DNA of 64,000 nt from Desulfosporosinus shakirovi (GCF_020595055.1 NZ_JAJDOO010000009.1:1-64000), one strand, 5' to 3'; shown: positions 41,798 through 51,367, numbered from the stretch's first letter. Numbers and translations: made by a program. The notes: generated by a model not told the origin, from the letters alone.

Positions 41798-43165
41798 TTA
41801 GAAAACATCCTTAACAATTCTCTGTAAATCGCTGGCCGTTCGGCACCGATAGACCTTTGAGCAATTATTTTGATAAACCTTCATAACATTATCAGGCTCA
41901 GACCATTCCATCTCCTCTAAAGGATTTAACCAAAACACCTTACGCACCTTTTCAGAAATTCGGGCGAAATATTCCGGCTGAGCTGGACGATAGTTGTTTT
42001 TACCATCTCCCAGTATGATGAGAATAGCTCGTGATGACACTTCTCTAAGTATGTTCTCATTGAGTTCTTTAAATACCGCACCATAATCTGAAAATCCCGA
42101 ACTTGCTTTATGACCCCAGCTTTTAATCTCTTGTTTTACTCCGTTAAGATCATCATCCCAAACAAACTCACTGACATCCCAGACTGAATCAATAAAAAAG
42201 AATACCCTTATTTTTCGAAAACGAGCTCTAAGACACGTCACCAGATAAATTAAAAATTCTACAAATGAGGCCATGGAATTCGAGACATCGCAAAGCACTA
42301 TCAGTTCTGGAGCACGGGGAATTTTACGCCGGTAGCACAAATGGAAAAGTAACCCCTCCCACTGAACGCTTTGCTGCACAATTTTCCCTATATCTATTGT
42401 GCCTTTGTTATAAGATTTCCAACGAGAACCTGGTCGCAAGGCTAATTTTCGGGCCCATTTTCGAATACTAGTCCTCACAAGCTCTTTTTCTTCTTCAGAC
42501 AGGGAACTTAACGGTTTGAATAACCAGTGTTGCCGAACAAGGGGTTCCCAGCTGTTTTCAAGTGTGACTTGGATCATCAATACCTGTTGCTGAATTTCAC
42601 GCAGGATAAATGCCCGATTGTTCTGATGGGTATACCATTCGTCCTCAGAAAGGGTACCTCGCTGATAAGCTAAATCGAAGGAATTAATCCAAGTATAATA
42701 GTCAATATCTGCTAAAACTGTTTTAACAACCTCTTCATACTCTGCCCTACTGGTTGCTAACTCTTCAAGCCTTGAAAATGGAATCAAATTAGAAATATGA
42801 GAATGATCAAGAATATCTCCTATGGCAGTCAGGCTGATTCCTCCTGATCCACGACCCGCTCCTTGGCCTCCAATTCCTTGACTGTCTCTGTTTTCTTCTA
42901 CATTCTTTTTTGGAATTAGATCCAGCGAATCCTTCACTTCAGGGGATTCATTGTTTTCAACTACGATTCTCCAAACCGTCTCAAATATGCCAGCATCTTG
43001 GGGGCGATGAATTAAAATCGATTTCAATATCAGTTTACCTGGTATGTCTGGATATCGAACCAGACAAGTTTGAGCGTCAAGAATATCCTGCGAGGAAATC
43101 GGTAAAGAAACCTGCCTGAGAGCGTGAACCAACCTGATAAAAACCCATCCATCCATAGTCTCCAT
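41798..43165 (-). CDS. CoxE-like VWA-domain protein
   Basis: 455 residues. The C-terminal half is a von Willebrand A domain with the metal-site motif LCDVSNSMASF (Asp-X-Ser-X-Ser) and FSDYGAVF, followed by IILGDGKNNYRP, as in CoxE proteins that work with a MoxR-type ATPase to load or remodel metalloenzymes. The N-terminal half is helical and unassigned, with a Gly-rich strip (GIGGQGAGRGSGG) at about 105. It lies 36 bases after the MoxR-like gene. The target enzyme is not in the window. Start uncertain between ATGs at 43165 and 43156. Confidence 0.85.
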   Translation of the reverse strand: METMDGWVFIRLVHALRQVSLPISSQDILDAQTCLVRYPDIPGKLILKSILIHRPQDAGIFETVWRIVVENNESPEVKDSLDLIPKKNVEENRDSQGIGGQGAGRGSGGISLTAIGDILDHSHISNLIPFSRLEELATSRAEYEEVVKTVLADIDYYTWINSFDLAYQRGTLSEDEWYTHQNNRAFILREIQQQVLMIQVTLENSWEPLVRQHWLFKPLSSLSEEEKELVRTSIRKWARKLALRPGSRWKSYNKGTIDIGKIVQQSVQWEGLLFHLCYRRKIPRAPELIVLCDVSNSMASFVEFLIYLVTCLRARFRKIRVFFFIDSVWDVSEFVWDDDLNGVKQEIKSWGHKASSGFSDYGAVFKELNENILREVSSRAILIILGDGKNNYRPAQPEYFARISEKVRKVFWLNPLEEMEWSEPDNVMKVYQNNCSKVYRCRTASDLQRIVKDVF

Positions 43166-43201
43166 CCCTTACTACTCCATTATGCCAGAGCTAAAACCTG
43201 A

Positions 43202-44080
43202 TTACTCTCGGGATCGCAGTGCTTCGGTTTCCCATTTTTTAAGACGCTCTTCCAGCTTAGCAACATCCTTTGGATATTTCAGCAACACGCTGAGTGTTCC
43301 CATCAGGTCTCCATAGTTCAATTCTACTTTTTGGAGAGCATCCAGTGCATGCGCAAAATCGATGGTTTCAGAAACACTCGGAAGCTTTTGCAAAGGTAAC
43401 TTTCTTATCTTGGCAACAAACTCACAAACGTCCTTAGTTAATCCCCTAGATAGCTCGGGAGCATGCGAACTTAGAATAGATATTTCTCGCTCTAAGGAAG
43501 GGTAAGTCAGATAGATATGGATACAACGCCGTCTGAGAGCATCACTAAAGTCTCGGGAATTGTTGCTGGTTAAGATGACAATAGGTTTGGTTTTTGAAGT
43601 AAGAGTCCCCAGTTCAGGAATTGAAACCTGTTGTTCAGCGAGTAACTCTAAGAGAAAACTTTCAAACTCCTCGTCACTCTTGTCTAATTCATCAATCAGC
43701 ATCAGAACTGGTTCGGGCGAGAGAATTGCTTCCAAGAGAGGCCTGGTAAGCAAAAACTCTTCCGAGTAAAGATCGAATTTTATCTCATCCCAATCTTCTG
43801 TCTTGGCAAGTTGCAAGCGCAATAGCTGTTTGGCGTAATTCCAATCATATAAGGCCTTACTTATGTCCAGTCCTTCATAACACTGCAGCCTTATCAGTCT
43901 TCGTTTTTCCGCCCGGGCAAGTGCTAAAGCCAGCTGTGTCTTGCCAACCCCCGCCGGACCTTCAATAAGACAAGGTTTTTCCAAGGCCAAAGCGAGAAAT
44001 AAGGTAGTCGCTGCTTCTTCACCGATAAGATAGCCTTCTTTTTTAAGTTCATGCGCTAAGTCCAAGGGCGATGTCTTCAT
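43202..44080 (-). CDS. MoxR/CoxD-family AAA+ ATPase
   Basis: About 292 residues. Walker A GPAGVGKTQLALAL, Walker B LMLIDELDKSD, sensor 1 VILTSNNSRDFSDALRRRC; these are the MoxR-family signatures. It likely remodels a metalloenzyme together with the CoxE-like VWA protein downstream. The start is ambiguous: GGAGGGAG lies 11 bases before the ATG at 44080 and about 6 before a TTG at 44092; a longer frame starts at 44116. Confidence 0.88.
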   Translation of the reverse strand: MKTSPLDLAHELKKEGYLIGEEAATTLFLALALEKPCLIEGPAGVGKTQLALALARAEKRRLIRLQCYEGLDISKALYDWNYAKQLLRLQLAKTEDWDEIKFDLYSEEFLLTRPLLEAILSPEPVLMLIDELDKSDEEFESFLLELLAEQQVSIPELGTLTSKTKPIVILTSNNSRDFSDALRRRCIHIYLTYPSLEREISILSSHAPELSRGLTKDVCEFVAKIRKLPLQKLPSVSETIDFAHALDALQKVELNYGDLMGTLSVLLKYPKDVAKLEERLKKWETEALRSRE

Positions 44081-44244
44081 TAATCTCAAATCTCCCTCCA
44101 TGTCTCCCCAAGGCACTTTACAAAGTCGGTCTCTTACCTCCTGGTACCTTTATCTTCAAATAAGCGACCGGACCAAGTTGTAAGAAGGAAATTCTCCGAG
44201 ACTGAAATAGGCAATAGCAGGGGTTTGTGGCTTGGAAGCCCATT

Positions 44245-44469
44245 CTATGCCCCCAAAAAGCCAAACGATAGAAAGGTATATCCCCTTTCTGACGGCAAAT
44301 ATCCAAAGATTCTTATGGCACTATCAATGAGCATACCGCCAACTATGTAAGCATAAACATTGTGCGTGATGCCAAACATGTGTACTATACTGTTAAATAT
44401 TCTCACTTCTTGTTTATCCTGTCCTATGTGATGGGTCAGTATATGGACTGCCATACAAGAAAACCCCAT
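44245..44469 (-). CDS. Small open reading frame with a hydrophobic helix, ending at an amber codon
   Basis: A 74-codon frame beginning MGFSCMAVHILTHHIGQDK, with one hydrophobic stretch (NVYAYIVGGMLIDSAIRIFG). GGAGGAAATCCAAGGAA precedes the ATG, a fair ribosome site. It stops at TAG, and the frame then continues open for 36 codons to a TAA that sits by the ribosome site region before the MoxR gene. As this organism uses amber as pyrrolysine, read-through is possible but unsupported. It may be non-coding or a decayed gene. Confidence 0.3.
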   Translation of the reverse strand: MGFSCMAVHILTHHIGQDKQEVRIFNSIVHMFGITHNVYAYIVGGMLIDSAIRIFGYLPSERGYTFLSFGFLGA

Positions 44470-44541
44470 TTCCTTGGATTTCCTCCAGGTTTTACTTAAT
44501 TATACTATCAGTGAAAAAAAGAGCAATATGAGATTCCCCCC

Positions 44542-45702
44542 TTACCCTTTCTTCTGTAATTTCTTCCTTGCATCGACAATTTTCCCTTGGAGCATTTCTT
44601 TAGGACTAAACGTAATCTCGAAGGAAGTTTCCAGTCTTCGCAAGTATGAAACTTCTTTTGCGGTGGCAATGGAAATAGCAACTCCCCTATTACCTGCTCT
44701 TCCCGTTCTACCGACCCGATGCAGATAAAGCTGGGGATCTTCCGGCAGGTCAAGGTTAAAGACATGAGTAATCCCTTTGATGTCCAATCCTCTCGAAGCT
44801 AGGTCTGAAGCCACCAACAAAGTGCTTTTTCCACTTCTGAAATCATCCATCGCCTTTTTTCGCTCGATCTTATTTGCTCCTCCGTATATTCCTTCTGCAT
44901 CTAAACCATGAAATTTAAGTTTTTCCACCATTTTTTCGATCTCTTCACTTTTATTAATGAAAATTAAAGCTCGAGTCGGAATAATAATCCGAATTAGTTT
45001 CCTAAGAACTTCGATTTTATCTCGCTGTTCTGCTAAGAAGAACATATGCTCAACAGTAGGAGCGATCATTATTTTATCTGTTACCCTAATCACCTCAGGA
45101 GTCTTTAATAATTCGGAAGCCCGTTGATAAGTCGCTGGGGGTAATGTCGCTGAAAATAACAAGAGTTGAGTTCTGCTTAAGGTTGTTTTGATCACAGACT
45201 TAACATGATGGGCATTATTTTCATCAAGTAAACGATCAGCCTCATCAAGCACTATTGTTTTAATAGTTTGAGCAACAATTTTTTTCTTCTGGATTAACTC
45301 TAGAATTCTACCACTGGAACCCACAATAATGTGTGGTTTTTCTTTTAATTTTCCTATCTGCCGGGCTATATTCACATTCCCGATGATAGCGGTTGACCTA
45401 ATATCCAGACCAGAGTTTTTTGACAACGTTTCCATTTCACGTTGAATCTGAATAGCCAGCTCATGTGTCGGCGTGAGAATCATCACTTGAGTTTCTCGCT
45501 TTAAAATATCGATTTTCCGAAAAATCGGAAGCAGATAAGCCAAAGTTTTACCCGTGCCTGTTTCTGACTGACCCAATACATCTTTTCCAGTTAAAATAAA
45601 AGGTATCGCTTGTTCTTGGATCGCAGTTGGTTCAACAATTCCTTGCAGTTTAAGGGCATTTACTAAAGATTCGTCGAGGCCAAGCTGATGAAAGGTATTC
45701 AT
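44542..45702 (-). CDS. DEAD-box RNA helicase
   Basis: 386 residues, the minimal two-domain core. Q motif FHQLGLDESLVNALKLQGI...PTAIQ, motif I SETGTGKT, motif II DEAD, motif III SATLP, motif V ASDLASRGLDIKGI, motif VI HRVGRTGRAGN. A short basic tail (DARKKLQKKG) may bind RNA. It probably unwinds RNA in ribosome assembly or mRNA decay. AGGATGG lies before the ATG. Monocistronic. Confidence 0.95.
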   Translation of the reverse strand: MNTFHQLGLDESLVNALKLQGIVEPTAIQEQAIPFILTGKDVLGQSETGTGKTLAYLLPIFRKIDILKRETQVMILTPTHELAIQIQREMETLSKNSGLDIRSTAIIGNVNIARQIGKLKEKPHIIVGSSGRILELIQKKKIVAQTIKTIVLDEADRLLDENNAHHVKSVIKTTLSRTQLLLFSATLPPATYQRASELLKTPEVIRVTDKIMIAPTVEHMFFLAEQRDKIEVLRKLIRIIIPTRALIFINKSEEIEKMVEKLKFHGLDAEGIYGGANKIERKKAMDDFRSGKSTLLVASDLASRGLDIKGITHVFNLDLPEDPQLYLHRVGRTGRAGNRGVAISIATAKEVSYLRRLETSFEITFSPKEMLQGKIVDARKKLQKKG

Positions 45703-45807
45703 GATAATCCATCCTATCTAAATTAAAGTATAAATCCATTATATCCTTTTTCTTGGCATATCAGAAATAAAAGGTCCTAATAAATTCATTTCTGCTGACA
45801 TATTTCG

Positions 45808-45839
45808 AAAGGAACCCATCCCACAAGATAGGTTCCTTT
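45808..45839. terminator. Terminator between the helicase and thioredoxin reductase genes
   Basis: AAAGGAACC and GGTTCCTTT form a 9-bp stem followed by GATTTT. It lies about 70 bases below the thioredoxin reductase stop. Confidence 0.6.
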
Positions 45840-45910
45840 GATTTTCTATATCAAGCATTAACAGCAATATGCTCTTCTAATGTTTTACTATTTACTAATA
45901 ATGATTTATC

Positions 45911-47128
45911 TTATCTTAATTGAGCCTTAAGTTTTTCTTTCTCCATCGAATAGTCCAATCGCTTGATCTCTCGCCCTCTGTCCAATACAACAACGGAGGG
46001 CACGATTTTGACATCATACTTTTGGGCCAGATTTTTCTTAGTAGCCGTATCGACTTTCACCACTTTGTAGGGTTCGGATAGTTCTTGATTTGTCTCTTCT
46101 AATAATGTGCTAAACTCCAAGCTTTCATTATTTAAGGCATTGAAGAAAAGCAAGAGCACTTTTTTGTCACTTTTCAGTACACTCGTACTAAAGGCATTCA
46201 GTTCCTCAATATAACGCTCGGCAACGACTGCAGCCGTTGCCCCATCACCTGCAGCTGAAACCACTTGCCTTAAATATTTAACCCGATTGTCTCCCACCGC
46301 ATATACCCCTTCGAGATCCGTTTCCATCAAGTCATTAACAGGAATGTATCCTCTTCTGTCCATCCCAATGCCACTTTCCTTAATAAAATGAGTCGAAGGA
46401 ATCATCCCAACAAAGAAAAATACGCCCTGGCAAGGAAGTTCAGTTGAATGGCCTGTTTTTAAGTTTTTGATTTTAACCCCCTCGACATTAGCCTCACCCA
46501 GGACTTCTTCAATGGTGGAATTCCATACAAACTCCATCTTTCTATTTTGGAAGGCCCTTTCCCCACTCATTTTATTACAATCGAGAACGCCTTCATCATG
46601 GAGAACAATCACTGTGACTTTGCGAGCAAACTTGGTAATGTACATGCCTTCTTCAATGGCTTGATCCCCGCTGCCAACGACAACAACGTCTTCTCCTTCA
46701 AAAAACTCAGCATCACAGGTTGCACAATACGCAACCCCACTGCCCTGGAGCCGCTTTTCACCAGGAATATTTAATAGTCTCGGCTCACTGCCACAAGCAA
46801 CGATAACCGCCTTGGCAGTGTATTCTTGACCTTTTTTCGTACAGATGATTTTATCTTCTTGGGCAAAATTAACACTTACAACTTCATCTCGTGAAAATTT
46901 AACGCCAAAGGAATCGGCATGCTTTTTAAAGTCCTTCATAAGATCAGATCCACTGATTTGTCCATAGCCCGGATAATTGACAATTTCTCGTGTCGTATTG
47001 ACCAAACCGCCAACCGTCCCTTTGTTGATAACCAAAGTTCTCAGCTTCGCTCTTCCCCCATAAATAGCTGCCGTGAGTCCTGCGGGGCCCCCGCCGATAA
47101 TGATTAAATCGTAGGTCACATCTCCCAT
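45911..47128 (-). CDS. trxB: Thioredoxin reductase with a C-terminal degenerate thioredoxin domain
   Basis: 405 residues. Residues 1 to about 305 are a standard thioredoxin reductase: FAD motif IIIGGGPAGLTAAIYGGRAK, redox pair CATC, NAD(P) motif VVVVGSGDQAIEEG and the C-terminal YAVGDNRVKYLRQVVSAAGDG. An extra roughly 90-residue thioredoxin-like domain follows (VLLLFFNALNNESLEFSTLL, then KYDVKIVPSVVVLD with the cis-proline). The CXXC of that domain is absent (NALNNE instead), so it may be structural or a docking site. AGGGAGTATTTGAAAA precedes the ATG. It is 38 bases downstream of the thioredoxin gene, an operon. Confidence 0.94.
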   Translation of the reverse strand: MGDVTYDLIIIGGGPAGLTAAIYGGRAKLRTLVINKGTVGGLVNTTREIVNYPGYGQISGSDLMKDFKKHADSFGVKFSRDEVVSVNFAQEDKIICTKKGQEYTAKAVIVACGSEPRLLNIPGEKRLQGSGVAYCATCDAEFFEGEDVVVVGSGDQAIEEGMYITKFARKVTVIVLHDEGVLDCNKMSGERAFQNRKMEFVWNSTIEEVLGEANVEGVKIKNLKTGHSTELPCQGVFFFVGMIPSTHFIKESGIGMDRRGYIPVNDLMETDLEGVYAVGDNRVKYLRQVVSAAGDGATAAVVAERYIEELNAFSTSVLKSDKKVLLLFFNALNNESLEFSTLLEETNQELSEPYKVVKVDTATKKNLAQKYDVKIVPSVVVLDRGREIKRLDYSMEKEKLKAQLR

Positions 47129-47166
47129 TTTTCAAATACTCCCTCTCAGGTAAAATGTTTTAGGGA

Positions 47167-47493
47167 TTACGATTCCAGAACCTCCGCAATTTTATCGATG
47201 ACTTCGTCTTCGTCAACAGCCCCTGCCAGCTTTGCTTGATATTCGCCTGCCTTAAAGAAAAGAATCTGAGGAACTCCTTTTAAGGAAAATCTTTGGGACA
47301 AGTTTTTATCTTCTTCTACATCCACGTAATAGAATCCAACCCTGTCTCGGTATTGCGGTTGAAGTTCCTCCAAAACAGGAACGACCTCTTTACAAACGTG
47401 ACAGGATTTTCTCGAGAAAATAACGAGACAGGAATCCTCATTATCATAGATGATTTTTTCGAAACTATTTGCATTTAGTTGTTCTAAGGACAT
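47167..47493 (-). CDS. Thioredoxin-family protein with CHVC active site
   Basis: 108 residues. A compact thioredoxin fold with the active site FSRKSCHVCKEVVPVLEEL; the pair is CHVC rather than CGPC, which shifts redox potential in known variants. The cis-proline strand is KGVPQILFFKAG. The ATG at 47493 is chosen for AAAGGAGTG upstream; a TTG/ATG at 47520 overlaps the site. It is the first gene of the thioredoxin reductase operon, likely its partner. Confidence 0.92.
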   Translation of the reverse strand: MSLEQLNANSFEKIIYDNEDSCLVIFSRKSCHVCKEVVPVLEELQPQYRDRVGFYYVDVEEDKNLSQRFSLKGVPQILFFKAGEYQAKLAGAVDEDEVIDKIAEVLES

Positions 47494-47598
47494 ATTTTCC
47501 ACTCCTTTAAAATAGTTCATATTGACACAAATTATAAACCATTACTCTCTCAAAGAAGTCTTAGATGAATTTCCGTTTTATAAATAACAAGAATAAAA

Positions 47599-47640
47599 GC
47601 AGGCTATTCCACGAAGTCAAGTTTAAGTGAATTAGCCTGC
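47599..47640. terminator. Terminator of the phosphatase-superfamily gene
   Basis: GCAGGCTA and TAGCCTGC form the stem, just 8 bases below the stop. Confidence 0.65.
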
Positions 47641-47648
47641 CTTCTATA

Positions 47649-49697
47649 TTACATTTCTTCGGTTAAAATCTGATAGATTGGTCCACCTTCACAGTGGGCA
47701 GGCATTCTTACGCCTACTAATGTTGCAATAGTCGGTGCAATATCAACTTGTCTAATGGTTCTAACGGTTGTAAAGTTTTCTTTAATTCCTGTCCCTGCAG
47801 CTAAAAAAATTGGGGAAACAGAAGTATCGAAAGCACCCTCTACTGTGGATAACCCATCACCGTGTAAACGACTATATCCCTCATCTACAGTGAAGAAGAT
47901 ATCACCACACTGCGGACCGTTTGTTCCTAATACGACAGCGTCTTTATTCCGCATTGCCAGCCCGATAACACGCTCTCCTTTATATCTATAAGAGTACAGG
48001 TCAGACATAATCTTTCTTTCCAATTCATATTTGTCCGCCCGGTCAACAATGCCATGGGCATCACGGCCTTTTAAGTTGATATATATATAGTTACTTCGAG
48101 TCTGAACAGCGGTTGTCTTTTCCCAATCTACTTCTTTCAAAGTTTTACCGTTTGCATCCTTTTTCATTACGGTATAACCGAGTTCCTCCATTACCTGTAC
48201 ATTCATACCGCCATATTCACCGATTTGTGGTGGAAATTCTTCCCCGACCAGTAAACCATGGTCAGCAAGAATCATGATTGTCCATCCTTCATCTAACAGA
48301 TGTAAGAATTCGCCCAAATATTTGTCTGTCTGAATGTAAAACTTCCGGATAAAGTTCTGATTTACTTCAGGGTCAGTATAGCTCCAGCGCTCCAGATTTT
48401 TCGCTAAATGCCAAAACATATGACCTGCACAGTCAATGTTATGCAAATGACTGAATACTACCTGGTAATCCCGGTTTTTAATTAAATGATTTAAAGCCTT
48501 TGCTTGCCATTGACTATAGGAATCCCAGGCTGGTTCATAAACATTCTCAACCAGGTAAGCATCTTCTCCCCCAACCAAGCTAACAGGCTGAACCGGTCCA
48601 ACATTTTCTACGATATCTTTTAACAATTCTTTTGGATGCCATAATTTATCCTGGGCAATATCCAATGCATTACTGATCCACAGTTTCACCGATGTACCAT
48701 CGGTCGAAAGCTCCAGGAGTTTCATAGAACGGCAGGCGGGTTTTAATACACCCTCTTTATTAATGTCATCTACAATACCGGAAACCATTTTCCCGAGTTC
48801 TAATACTACGATTGGCTTCTCAGCCTTCTTATTTTTATAAATTGCTATGCGGTCATAGATGCCATCAGAATTCTTTAAAATCAGGGTGGGTCGTCTTACA
48901 ATACCATCAGACGTTAAAATAGTAAATTCTTTGGCATCTGCCGGTGCAGCTGCCCATCCTTGTGCATTTTTCAACGGGGAGTTGACTACGTCATAATGAG
49001 GAATACTTTCAATAACCATTTCCATGTTTTCTGGTCCCATGATATATTCACGGATTTCACTGCCTGACATAGCAGCTTCACCATACCATAATTCCATCAT
49101 ATCGGTAGCTGGTTCTTCTTCTTCCTCAGTAATAGCACTCAGATCGGAAATCATGCAGCCGGTACCGGCGGGACGTTCAACTTTTGGAGCATATATTAAT
49201 TCTGTAATTTCCTCATTAGCAGCGATAATCTTTTCCCAATCAAGTTGTGCCACACCCATGTTAACAGAACCCGGCTGTGTTCCATCAACTACGTTTAAAT
49301 TTGGGTTGTCACTGGTGGGAGGCCAAGCGGAACCGGGCCAATGCCATACTAATGTTTTCATACCGGCCTCAGAAGTTACATTCCATAACTGCTCAGCTTC
49401 ACAGTTTCTGGAATCCATATTATAGACAACAGCGTCCAAGCTCTTTGGGGACTGTCGCCAAAAGCAGGTAATCCCGTGTGTTCCAGGATAAGCACCTGTC
49501 GCTAAGGTCGTCCAGCATGCAGGTGTAATCGTTGGCAGGGCACCTAAGTGGGATAAGTCTTCTCTTGCCGAGCCTTTTTCTATAAATTTTTGTAAGTTTG
49601 GCATTATTCCTTCGGCCAAGAACTTCCGGGTTACTCTGGGATCCATCCCGTCGACCCCTAATACCAATAATTTCTGGGTTAAAGCTTCTCTTTTCAT
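47649..49697 (-). CDS. Alkaline-phosphatase-superfamily phosphodiesterase / nucleotide pyrophosphatase
   Basis: About 682 residues. Motifs of the type I phosphodiesterase branch: LLVLGVDGMDPRVTRKFL (first metal aspartate), ITPACWTTLATGAYPGTHGI (nucleophile threonine region), SHLHNIDCAGHMFWH, MILADHGLLVGEEFPPQ and a late RLHGDGLSTVEG. No signal peptide, so probably cytoplasmic. The substrate is unknown. It lies 140 bases downstream of mttB with a hairpin between; phosphonate or phosphocholine-type esters would fit with an amine island, but this is a guess. Start ambiguous between a GTG at 49709 and the ATG at 49697. Confidence 0.85.
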   Translation of the reverse strand: MKREALTQKLLVLGVDGMDPRVTRKFLAEGIMPNLQKFIEKGSAREDLSHLGALPTITPACWTTLATGAYPGTHGITCFWRQSPKSLDAVVYNMDSRNCEAEQLWNVTSEAGMKTLVWHWPGSAWPPTSDNPNLNVVDGTQPGSVNMGVAQLDWEKIIAANEEITELIYAPKVERPAGTGCMISDLSAITEEEEEPATDMMELWYGEAAMSGSEIREYIMGPENMEMVIESIPHYDVVNSPLKNAQGWAAAPADAKEFTILTSDGIVRRPTLILKNSDGIYDRIAIYKNKKAEKPIVVLELGKMVSGIVDDINKEGVLKPACRSMKLLELSTDGTSVKLWISNALDIAQDKLWHPKELLKDIVENVGPVQPVSLVGGEDAYLVENVYEPAWDSYSQWQAKALNHLIKNRDYQVVFSHLHNIDCAGHMFWHLAKNLERWSYTDPEVNQNFIRKFYIQTDKYLGEFLHLLDEGWTIMILADHGLLVGEEFPPQIGEYGGMNVQVMEELGYTVMKKDANGKTLKEVDWEKTTAVQTRSNYIYINLKGRDAHGIVDRADKYELERKIMSDLYSYRYKGERVIGLAMRNKDAVVLGTNGPQCGDIFFTVDEGYSRLHGDGLSTVEGAFDTSVSPIFLAAGTGIKENFTTVRTIRQVDIAPTIATLVGVRMPAHCEGGPIYQILTEEM

Positions 49698-49764
49698 TAT
49701 TTGAATCACAACTCCTCAAATGGTTTGAACCGAGTGGAAATTTTCTTACGGAATTGCTTTATTT

Positions 49765-49811
49765 TAGTAATGAGAAGAACTAAAGTAATTAGCTCGTTCT
49801 CCTCATTACTA
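49765..49811. terminator. Terminator of the mtt operon
   Basis: TAGTAATGAGAAGAAC and GTTCTCCTCATTACTA pair with one mismatch, 30 bases below the mttB stop. Confidence 0.75.
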
Positions 49812-49840
49812 TTATTAATAGTTAGTTATTCGGCCATTAC

Positions 49841-51313
49841 TTAAGGATTGACACCATACTCTTTTTCAGTTTCTTCTACTATAGCTCGTAATTCTGCTTG
49901 AACACTTTCCGGCAGGTGCTCCGGCTTATAGTCTTCGAGTATGGATCTAGCCACTTCGTAGGCTCTTTCTGAAAAATCTTTACCACCATCAGCCAGCCAG
50001 ACATCTCTCATTCGGCGGTCAATAACACTACTTTTTGACTGAGAACGCATGTGTTTGAAGGTATGCTCTTGACCAATAAAGTTACCAGCGGTACCTACCT
50101 CTTTAATAACATCTATTGCCAGAGTTTCATCAGACACACTTATCCCACAGACAGCTTTTTTAATCATCCTAGCCATCTCATTATCCATCACCATTTGTGC
50201 ATAGTCATAGGTGATACCGAGTTCCAACATACCTGCGCCATAGATCAGGTTGGACCCTGCCAACGCTGTCAGCATAGCGGTAATTGTGAACTCATGAGAT
50301 GCTTGGGCATCCGGGAGTTTGCTGTCTACCTAGCCACCGGCTACCCAGCTTGGCAGTAAGTAAAATTGGGCAAGTTTCGCCACACCTGCATTGATCATTC
50401 CCAGTTCCGGAGATCCAACCGGTGCCGTAGCAAAACGCAGATCCATGATTGTCGTTGAACTACCATAGATAACCGGTGCTCCCTTGCGGGTTAGCTGACT
50501 TAAGACGATGCCACTTAAAACTTCAGCATTGTGGGTTACAAGACTGCCTGCTAAGGTAATTGGAGAGGTAGCTCCAGCCATAGCCATTGATAGTACATTT
50601 ACTGCTATACCAGCCCGTGCCCCCTCAATAATCACTTCTGTACAGTGGCCTACTAATTGTAACGGGCTTGTCGGACAGACATTGCAAGAGAAGATTGGTC
50701 TTTCCCGCAGCTTTTCTTCTCCACCGACTATGGCAGCAGCCATCTTCAGAACCTTTTTAAAGTTTTTCCCACCTTCAGTACCGATAAATACATGCTTAGA
50801 AGTATTATTGAAGATAACCTCGGCATTATGAACGACCGCTGCCTCTGCCGGCACATCCTGAGGAGCCACCGGACGTAAAACTGCATCCATCTCACTCATT
50901 GCATCACAGAAGCGCGAAATATTGGCTACATCCTGCTTAGTAGTCTTCCGATACTCTTTGGTATACGGGTCGATGATTGAGACCCCTTCGCCAAAATTAA
51001 TAAAGTGAACTCTTTTACCGCCCAGTATAATATCATGTTTAGGATTTCTACCTGCCAAAAGAATTGTATTGGGGGCTGAGCGAATAGCATCCTCTACGAT
51101 GTGAGGAGGAATTTTCACGACTCGCGTTTCGAAATTTACATTTGCCCCTCCGGCAGCGAAAATTTCTAAAGCTTCTTTAGACTCAACTTTAATTCCTGTT
51201 TTCTCCAAAACTTCAAGGGTTCCACTGTGGATATCATAAAGTTCATTCTCCGAAAATATATTGAGTCCGAAGCCCTCAAATTTCGAAATTCCTGCTTGAA
51301 CTTCACTTCTCAA
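49841..51313 (-). CDS. mttB: Trimethylamine:corrinoid methyltransferase, pyrrolysine-containing (one gene across an amber codon)
   Basis: A 490-residue MttB that reads as two open frames separated by a single in-frame TAG (codon 328). The upstream part has the MttB fold ([47 protein letters not shown]) and ends PSWVAGG; the downstream part continues [14 protein letters not shown] and ends with [20 protein letters not shown]. The amber sits where methanogen MttB has pyrrolysine, so it is read through as an amino acid and not a pseudogene. It transfers a methyl group from trimethylamine or a related amine to MttC. A TTG at 51313 with GGAGGTG 6 bases upstream is the favoured start. No pyl genes lie in this window. 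Confidence 0.93.
50330..50332 (-). other. In-frame amber codon, probable pyrrolysine
   Basis: TAG in frame between GTAGCCGGTGGC and GTAGACAGCAAA. Both sides are conserved MttB sequence, the flank [11 protein letters not shown] aligns with HSKTVDCQAGYE of the non-pyrrolysine homologue next door, and no frameshift is needed. Confidence 0.92.
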
Positions 51314-51367
51314 TTCTTCCACCTCCATGATTTTCCTATAAATTTTCGACTCAATATTAGTACCTAA

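Noticed and set aside
44118-44306. 62-codon minus-strand frame before the MoxR gene
   Set aside because: No ribosome site, no family resemblance; overlaps another short frame.
49841-50275. mttB seen as a broken gene in two pieces
   Set aside because: The two parts are in the same frame, separated only by TAG, with conserved MttB sequence directly on both sides at the known pyrrolysine position.
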